This document shows, in pieces, positions 32,763 through 37,049 of a stretch of DNA of 37,049 nt; positions within the stretch are counted from its first letter, which is position 1, and the number at the start of each line of letters is the position of its first letter. The notes under the pieces were generated by a model, which was not told where the DNA came from, did no database searches, and was given only the letters and a program-made list of their open reading frames with translations. The stretch spans positions 36,110-73,158 of the forward strand of contig NZ_KE384673.1 of the NCBI RefSeq assembly GCF_000426925.1, given 5' to 3'. Position numbers and translations under genes: made by a program. Origin of the DNA: Dolichospermum circinale AWQC310F. GTDB lineage: Bacteria; Cyanobacteriota; Cyanobacteriia; Cyanobacteriales; Nostocaceae.

Positions 32763-32801
32763 GGCGATCGCCCATATCTCATCAAAGCCATTTTACCGCA
32801 G
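32763..32801. repeat. 39-bp HIP1-bounded repeat unit A
   Basis: It begins with the HIP1 core GGCGATCGC, goes on with ATCAAAGCCATTTTACC and ends at the next HIP1 site. Units of the same length lie at 33705-33743, 33744-33782 and 34546-34584. Confidence 0.6.
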
Positions 32802-32869
32802 TGCGATCGCCCTACTTATCCCAGAGAGGGATCATTCCTAATCTTGACTTAAAGACATTTTACCAGAGA

Positions 32870-32945
32870 GCGATAGCGAAGCGCTCCGTAGGAATCGCTT
32901 TTTTGATTTGTGGAAGGCGATAGCGAAGCGCTCCGTAGGAATCGC
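32870..32945. repeat. Paired 29-bp hairpin repeat, copy 1
   Basis: GCGATAGCGAAGCGCTCCGT followed by AGGAATCGC occurs at 32870-32898 and 32917-32945, with TTTTTTGATTTGTGGAAG between. The same pair with the same spacing returns at 33784-33859. Each unit can fold on itself (GCGATAGCG.../...ATCGC, and AGCGCT). Confidence 0.75.
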
Positions 32946-32965
32946 TTTTTAGCAAACAAAATCAA

Positions 32966-33349
32966 CTACCATTCAACTTGAACTGAGTAATTAGCAAAAA
33001 CAGAATCACAACTGATCAGCACAGCATTTTCTCTATTAGCTTGAGCAATCAATAACCGATCAAAAGGATCTTTATGATACAGGGGTAAACTATCTAAAGC
33101 TAAAATATGAGCAACAGTAATTGGTAATATTTCGATGTAATTATTTTGTTGAATAAGAATAATTTCTTCTAAAGTTTTATTTAATGTTAGTTTACCTAAC
33201 TGCTGTTTAATTTGTATTTCCCAGAGACTAACAACACTCAATAATCTAAGATTATCTTTATTCGTCAATAGCTCTAAGGCTCTTTGAGACAGTTTTGATG
33301 GCTGACTATCCCAAAAAACAAAAGTATGTGTATCTAACAGTAATTTCAT
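32966..33349 (-). CDS. vapC: VapC-type PIN-domain toxin
   Basis: A 127-residue PIN-domain ribonuclease, starting at the ATG at 33349 (MKLLLDTHTFVFW). Seen: the acidic residues of the metal site, Asp6, Glu44 in SLWEIQIK and Asp94/Asp97 in KDPFDRLLIAQA, plus ISCD near 115. Such toxins cut tRNA or rRNA when the antitoxin is lost. Its start overlaps the antitoxin stop (ATGA), which is the usual order with the antitoxin first. The module sits between two copies of a 76-bp repeat pair, which suggests it moves or is lost as a unit. The longer start at 33364 lies inside the antitoxin and is not needed. Confidence 0.88.
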   Translation of the reverse strand: MKLLLDTHTFVFWDSQPSKLSQRALELLTNKDNLRLLSVVSLWEIQIKQQLGKLTLNKTLEEIILIQQNNYIEILPITVAHILALDSLPLYHKDPFDRLLIAQANRENAVLISCDSVFANYSVQVEW

Positions 33350-33603
33350 GGATTTTGCAACCAAAATTCATCGGATAAAGGTTGATCAAAATCATCACTC
33401 ATGACCATTGCACCTAAGTTTAATCCGGGAAGTGGAGTATTTTCTGATTCCCAGACATTTGGCTCAATAGAATTAAGTAGAGTTAATCTAGCAATGGGAG
33501 TATTCCCATTAGTAATTACTATTTCTTGGTCATTTTGAATCAAGGATAGTAATTGACTAACGCTGATTTGTAATTGTTGAATATCCAGTGTTTTGGTTGA
33601 CAT
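33346..33603 (-). CDS. Phd/YefM-type antitoxin
   Basis: An 85-residue antitoxin, starting at the ATG at 33603 (MSTKTLDIQQ); a frame start at 33621 is less likely. The N-terminal QLQISVSQLLSLIQNDQEIV and ITNGNTPIARLTLL match the Phd/YefM DNA-binding fold, which represses its own operon. The acidic, Trp- and Phe-containing C-terminus (SDDFDQPLSDEFWLQNP) would bind and block the toxin. It overlaps the PIN toxin gene by four bases, so the two are made together. Confidence 0.83.
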   Translation of the reverse strand: MSTKTLDIQQLQISVSQLLSLIQNDQEIVITNGNTPIARLTLLNSIEPNVWESENTPLPGLNLGAMVMSDDFDQPLSDEFWLQNP

Positions 33604-33704
33604 AGTTGTTACTTTGAACATTATATTTGTCTATTATAGCTTAATCTTTCCAAGGCGTAACTTACCTTTCAGATTAAAAGTAGCTTGCTTCCCTGTAGGG
33701 ATAA

Positions 33705-33782
33705 AGCGATCGCCTATCTTCTATCAAAGCAATTTTACCTCAGAGCGATCGCTTATTTTTCATCAAAGTCATTTTACCAAAG
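33705..33782. repeat. 39-bp HIP1-bounded repeat units B and C in tandem
   Basis: Two head-to-tail units (33705-33743, 33744-33782), each AGCGATCGC, then a T-rich part, ATCAAAG and ATTTTACC, ending in CAG or AAG. A plus-strand frame over them reads SERSLIFHQSHFTK-like repeats, but nothing else suggests a gene. Confidence 0.65.
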
Positions 33783-33783
33783 A

Positions 33784-33859
33784 GCGATAGCGAAGCGCTC
33801 CGTAGGAATCGCTTTTCTGATTTGTGGAAGGCGATAGCGAAGCGCTCCGTAGGAATCGC
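33784..33859. repeat. Paired 29-bp hairpin repeat, copy 2
   Basis: The pair at 33784-33812 and 33831-33859 copies 32870-32945 almost base for base, including the GATTTGTGGAAG spacer. The two pairs flank the vapC/antitoxin module. Confidence 0.75.
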
Positions 33860-33873
33860 TCCTCATCTTAAAT

Positions 33874-34214
33874 CTATGAAATAAAAGGTGGGATTTGTTC
33901 TAAGGAAACTAAACCATTGTCTTCAAAATCAATCTAAGGTTTAAAACCAGATGCTAAAATAGGGACTACTTTTTCTCGATTGTCCCAAACAATGGTTGCT
34001 AAATGTATAGATAACAACGTCTCCCTCCCATCGGCTAATCTGGCAAGGGTAGTCGAATATAACGGTAGATTCATCGCACTGACTGCTTGTGGTGGTAAAG
34101 TAAGATGGTCGTTGAATCCAGTATCAATAATAAAATCAATAGAAAAATTTGGTTGTGTCTGTAAACGAAAAATTACTGGCACAATCTGCCATCAATTAAT
34201 CTTCCGTAAATCAT
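33874..34214 (-). pseudogene. Retropepsin-like aspartic protease, broken
   Basis: Clan AA aspartic protease remnant. The central frame has FIIDTGFNDHLTLPP with the catalytic DTG, and ADGRETLLSIHLATIVWD. Two lesions are seen. At the start, the ATG at 34214 reads MIYGRLIDGRL and then shifts frame by one base near 34178, joining PVIFRLQTQ. At the end, ASGFKP is followed by TAG at 33936-33934, after which the same frame resumes IDFEDNGLVSLEQIPPF to a stop at 33874; the usual segment with the second structural motif seems deleted. The ATG overlaps the stop of the partner gene at 34211. It is probably inactive. Confidence 0.7.
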
Positions 34215-34483
34215 TTGACAGTCCGCTCAATCGCTCCTCCAAAGCTGACAGCAACATCATAACCAATCCGCATCGTAAATAATCTGGCATTTGGTTTCTT
34301 TTGCTTTAACTTTAATGCTGTTTCTACACCAGTTTTATCAATTCCGTATTCGCCAGTTTCCGCATCAATTACAATCATTTGTCCAATGTGATCATCACAT
34401 TCCACTTGTTGACGAATGCCATTTTCATAAAAGTGTTTAGCTCTTTGGGCAACTTCTTCTACAGTCCAAAAAATAGCCTGCAT
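34211..34483 (-). CDS. Small partner protein of a retropepsin-like gene
   Basis: A 90-residue protein of a type common in cyanobacteria next to retropepsin-like genes. Seen: AQRAKHFYENGIRQQVECDD, then IGQMIVIDAETGEYGIDK, a helix with KQKKPNARLF and a final TMRIGYDVAVSFGG. I recall the pattern (Y-E-x-x-I-R-x-Q-V-E ... V-I-D-x-E-T-G-x-Y-x-I-D) but know no established function; pairs of this kind are sometimes discussed as possible toxin-antitoxin-like units. Its stop overlaps the ATG of the broken protease (ATGA). ATG start at 34483; AGGAGG-like GGAGGTG lies just upstream and supports it. Confidence 0.7.
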   Translation of the reverse strand: MQAIFWTVEEVAQRAKHFYENGIRQQVECDDHIGQMIVIDAETGEYGIDKTGVETALKLKQKKPNARLFTMRIGYDVAVSFGGAIERTVK

Positions 34484-34545
34484 GATTATTACACCTCCTT
34501 GATGCTCTCTAATTATTTTAGCTGAATTTTAACCAAAGAGCGATA

Positions 34546-34584
34546 AGCGATCGCTTATCTTTCACGAAAGCCATTTTACCAAAG
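34546..34584. repeat. 39-bp HIP1-bounded repeat unit D
   Basis: AGCGATCGC, TTATCTTTCACGAAAGCC and ATTTTACCAAAG make a unit of exactly 39 bp, ending at another HIP1 site. It is the closest match to unit C. Confidence 0.6.
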
Positions 34585-34625
34585 AGCGATCGCTACTTCC
34601 TGACCCAACAACCCCAACGCCTACC

Positions 34626-35228
34626 TCAGCCATTCTGGGACATCCAAATCAGAAAGCCCAAAATTTGATCAACTGGTGGTAGTGAATAATCATTCAAGTC
34701 AATGGTTACTGTTTGTCCTTCTAGTTGGAGAAACCGCCAAACCGTACCACTTGTCACCGTTCCGTAAATTGTGGAAATCGGCTGCTGCTTCTGTTGATTA
34801 AAGCGTTGTGCTGCTACCATTTCGGCTAAACATTGTCCCAGTCCTGGTTTCAGGTCTTCTTTCTTCGCTTCCACCAAAACCACAGCCGGGGCTTTAATAT
34901 ACAATTGTTCTGGAGAGCGACTAATCAGAAAATCAACATAACCCGTCAAATCAACCTCTGGCTGTACGTTGAACTCTTCGCCGGAAAAGACGCTAATTTG
35001 TCCATGAAGCTGACGTTTGACTTCTAGTAAAACGGGATTGATAATGCCTTCAGAACGCGCTTTTTCACTACCTACTGCAACTGCCCAAGGTATGGTTTCT
35101 TTCAATGTATCTTTGAGCAAAGGACTCGGATTAAATGGGGAAATCTCTGGTAGAAAGCGATCTCCTTCAACAATTGTCAGTTGAAAATCATCTACAGCTT
35201 TACTCAAAGTAAATTTACTATAAGGCAT
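34626..35228 (-). CDS. Cyanobacterial PD-(D/E)XK-like protein
   Basis: A 200-residue protein without a name I can give. Its centre resembles a PD-(D/E)XK nuclease core: LTGYVDFLISRS carries the Asp and VVLVEAKKEDLKPGLGQCLA has the E-A-K motif followed by a Gln that often lies in the next helix. The remainder (TIYGTVTSGTVWRFLQLEG) is a beta-sheet region seen in restriction-like proteins of this group. Many cyanobacteria carry copies. The start is the ATG at 35228. It stands alone between HIP1-type repeats, with no methylase, so a stand-alone role is inferred. Confidence 0.68.
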   Translation of the reverse strand: MPYSKFTLSKAVDDFQLTIVEGDRFLPEISPFNPSPLLKDTLKETIPWAVAVGSEKARSEGIINPVLLEVKRQLHGQISVFSGEEFNVQPEVDLTGYVDFLISRSPEQLYIKAPAVVLVEAKKEDLKPGLGQCLAEMVAAQRFNQQKQQPISTIYGTVTSGTVWRFLQLEGQTVTIDLNDYSLPPVDQILGFLIWMSQNG

Positions 35229-35529
35229 AAAAGTTTTCTCGATAATTGGTAATATAAAGATATTTTACCGAAAAGCGATCGCCTTGATAATGGGAAATTG
35301 AGGGCTTGACACTGCCCATCGTAGACATCGCTGACAAAATAAGTAGGTGAGCGTTAAAAATTGTCGTTGGGATAAGGCAGAGGATCAGGGAGCAGGGGGA
35401 AAGAGTTTGAGCTTGCTTTTCTTCACATACCTTGAATTTTTTTTGTCAACTTACTTATGGGCTACACTAGTGATAGGAAAATTTCTACTAGAATCAATCC
35501 TCAAATAATCTACCTATTTCGATATATTA
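35229..35529. other. Spacer with a possible MITE
   Basis: About 300 bp without a gene. ATAAGTAGGTGA (35339-35350) is inverted, with two differences, at 35446-35458 (TCAACTTACTTAT), enclosing 120 bp. A HIP1 site at 35275 completes another ATTTTACC-type repeat end. Confidence 0.4.
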
Positions 35530-35955
35530 GTGAAACGTGACTCCATTTATTACCAAATTTTCAAGCGATTTCCGGCGTTAATATTTGAACTCGTTGATAA
35601 TCGCCCCGAACAGGCGCAAAACTATCGGTTTGAGTCAGTTGAGGTGAAAGAAACCGCTTTTAGGATTGATGCTGTTTACAAGTTTTCATCTTTGAGTAGA
35701 GAGGAAGTAGAAGCTATGCTGGGAGTGACTTTAGAGGAAACAAGGGTTTATCAAGAAGCCAAAGCTGAGGGTCGAGAACAAGGTCGAGAGCAAGGTCGGG
35801 AACAAGGTCGAGAAGAGCGGGAAGCTGAAATGTTGAAAGTTACCGTCCCCCTGTTACTAAAAACAGGAATGAGCGTAGAAGAGATTGCTCAAAAACTCAA
35901 TGTTAACGTAGAATCTGTCAGGCTGTCCGCACAGGAGAACACTGACAAGGCGTAG
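35530..35955 (+). pseudogene. Internally deleted Rpn/DUF2887-type nuclease gene
   Basis: The 141-codon frame joins the two ends of a protein that is normally near 280 residues. The start MKRDSIYYQIFKRFPALIFE and VEVKETAFRID belong to the N-terminus of DUF2887/Rpn-family PD-(D/E)XK proteins. SLSREEVEAMLGVTLEETRV followed by YQEAKAEG and the GREQ repeats belong to the C-terminus. The nuclease core with the E-x-Q/K motif between them (about 140 residues) is missing, with the join at RIDAV/YKFSS. The frame is kept, so a protein may be made, but not a nuclease. Start GTG, as in relatives that begin MKxDSIFY. Confidence 0.65.
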
Positions 35956-36244
35956 AAAAATATCAAGATTTTGAGTATTTTAGCTGATTGACAAAAGCTA
36001 TTTTATAGGAAGTGCGATCGCATTTCCTACATCTCTAAAATGCGATCGCCCGTTTAGAGATAGCTTACATTATTATCTAAATATAAAACCAGCGGACTAT
36101 CTGCTGCTGCCAAGAGGTATTATTTTAAATAAGTTGTACAACTTACCTTTTCTTGACTATAACTAATTTTATTTAGGGTTTTCTCATAAATGGGAGAGAC
36201 TGAAATATATATCTTGATTATCTTGATTTTCAGCCTCCCTAAAA
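35956..36244. other. Spacer with HIP1-centred hairpins
   Basis: AGGAAGTGCGATCGCATTTC plus CT (36007-36028) is a near-perfect palindrome centred on HIP1. A second hairpin, TCTCTAAA / TTTAGAGA (36032-36060), has HIP1 in its loop. No gene is seen. Confidence 0.5.
36192..36239 (-). terminator. Possible terminator of the NrdG-like gene
   Basis: On the minus strand GGGAGGCTGAAA pairs with TTTCAGTCTCTCCC around a 24-base loop, directly after the stop codon. No strong U-run follows, so it is tentative. Confidence 0.4.
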
Positions 36245-36868
36245 TTAACTTAATTCCAATAAACCTTGATAACCTGTAACAATTCTATTACCATCTTTGA
36301 GAATGTGAACCTCAATTTGATCACTAGCCCAAGTGATTTTATCTGCAAATTCTGGGTTAAAAATATTCACATTTTGATTACTAGAAGAAACCGGAGAATC
36401 AGGAGAATTAATTGCTAGAGATTTTACAAAAGGACCATCAATCAAAATATCTAATTCTGCTAATAATTCTTTTGCACCTGGAGGGGCAGAATTAGATTGT
36501 AATTGCTGGAGTGTAAAACCAGTAAAAGACATAATATTTAAACCCGCTGCTTTTAACTTTTTGGCTAAAATCGTTAATGCCGGCGCTTGCCAAAATGGTT
36601 CACCCCCAGAAAAAGTTACACCCGTATTATGGGGATTTTTGAGAATACTTGCAGCCAAGGTATCAATAGCCACTAAATCATTAATCTCAAATGCCCAAGA
36701 GTCAGGATTAAAACAACCGGAACACTCACGGTTACAGCCTTGTACCCAGACAACAGCCCGACAACCTGGTCCATTAACTTCCGATTGGTCAACATAACCC
36801 ATAATATTAAGATAGCCGGGGGGAATATCCGCGAGTCCTAGAGATGGGTTCATGCGCTTGGTTTCCAT
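36245..36868 (-). CDS. nrdG: Anaerobic ribonucleotide reductase activase-like (NrdG)
   Basis: A 207-residue radical SAM protein. Seen: GCNRECSGC with the cluster cysteines Cys45, Cys49 and Cys52, FSGGEPFW (S-adenosylmethionine binding, near 87-93) and LDILIDGPFVKSL, all typical of NrdG, which makes the glycyl radical on anaerobic ribonucleotide reductase. The C-terminal 40 residues (IEVHILKDGNRIVTGYQGLL) extend beyond the shortest NrdG proteins. No nrdD is seen in the window, so the partner may be elsewhere or different. AAAGGAG lies ten bases before the ATG at 36868. Confidence 0.82.
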   Translation of the reverse strand: METKRMNPSLGLADIPPGYLNIMGYVDQSEVNGPGCRAVVWVQGCNRECSGCFNPDSWAFEINDLVAIDTLAASILKNPHNTGVTFSGGEPFWQAPALTILAKKLKAAGLNIMSFTGFTLQQLQSNSAPPGAKELLAELDILIDGPFVKSLAINSPDSPVSSSNQNVNIFNPEFADKITWASDQIEVHILKDGNRIVTGYQGLLELS

Positions 36869-37049
36869 CTTTTGTCAACTCCTTTTCAACTTTTCCTATT
36901 ACTTGCTAATATAACGAGACTCTCCAAAACTGTGGAGAAAAAAAATCAAAAGAAAATATCAGCTTTTCTCACTTTTGGCTTCCGATACTTTTTTGCTAAC
37001 TAATGCTAACAAATACATAAGTTGAGATTTTTTTCTTTCAACCAAGGCG

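Larger units (their letters stand above)
32555..32965. other. HIP1-rich repeat region
   Basis: The 411 bp carry no gene. They hold several GCGATCGC octamers followed by T-runs, one 39-bp repeat unit (32763-32801), and two copies of a 29-bp hairpin repeat (32870-32898, 32917-32945). Some hairpins with T-runs could end transcription from both sides. Confidence 0.6.

Noticed and set aside
33593-33790. Plus-strand ORF with repeated SERSLIFHQSHFTK-like peptides
   Set aside because: It is a translation of the 39-bp HIP1 repeat and begins inside the antitoxin region on the other strand. A 39-bp unit keeps any frame open by chance; there is no ribosome site.
32763-34584. CRISPR-like array
   Set aside because: The units are too few, two are directly adjacent without spacers, the others lie hundreds of bases apart, and no cas gene is near.
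35339-35458. An intact insertion sequence
   Set aside because: Only 120 bp between imperfect inverted ends and no transposase. It is kept only as a possible MITE within the spacer entry.

Overview
The window is chromosomal DNA from a filamentous, nitrogen-fixing cyanobacterium of the Nostocales (Anabaena, Nostoc, Dolichospermum or Aphanizomenon type). The reasons are: the end of a heterocyst glycolipid (hgl) gene island, photosystem genes (psbZ, psbN, psbH, bciB), three acyl-lipid desaturases in the order desC-desA-desB, a fused molybdate transporter gene (modBC), AT-rich codon use, and many HIP1 octamers (GCGATCGC). Species cannot be fixed from the sequence alone.

Layout. 1-5.3 kb: 3' end of hglC, then hglA (PfaD-like), hglB/hetM (ACP plus thioester reductase) and a hetN-like ketoreductase. 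Together these build and release the fatty-alcohol part of heterocyst envelope glycolipids. 5.3-7.5 kb: a RelE/ParE-like toxin remnant, an inverted-repeat element, the chlorophyllide vinyl reductase bciB, and a small GxxExxY gene tightly bracketed by the same inverted repeats. 7.5-12.4 kb: a PLP lyase-like gene, desC, desA, desB, and a possible Cys-rich 37-residue peptide behind a strong hairpin. 12.4-15.5 kb: proA-like gene, a zinc-ribbon membrane protein, tRNA-Gly(GCC), ribH and psbZ. 15.7-23.3 kb: a DHH-CBS-CCA nucleotidyltransferase fusion, two Uma2 nucleases, an Opp/Dpp permease, a class V aminotransferase and a MurG-like glycosyltransferase. 23.4-26.4 kb: psbN and psbH (divergent), tatA, pth, a BlaI-type repressor and an M56 peptidase. 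26.4-30.6 kb: porin pseudogene, a DUF7219-like gene, modA and modBC, with repeated ACCAA-N5-TTGGT palindromes in the intergenic DNA. 30.6-37 kb: an accessory stretch with a TPR fragment, two related small beta-rich proteins, an unknown 146-residue protein, a vapBC-type toxin-antitoxin pair, a decayed retropepsin with its small partner, two PD-(D/E)XK-like genes (one internally deleted), many HIP1-based repeats, and an NrdG-like radical SAM activase.

The core genes look ordinary. The best candidates for something not well described are: the compact inverted-repeat/GxxExxY cassette with two non-coding relatives in the same 7 kb; the switch-like leader and Cys-rich mini-ORF after desB; the palindrome set around the mod genes; the paired small-protein locus at 31-32.5 kb; and a 39-bp HIP1-bounded repeat unit spread through the accessory region. 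All calls come from reading the sequence; no database search was run.
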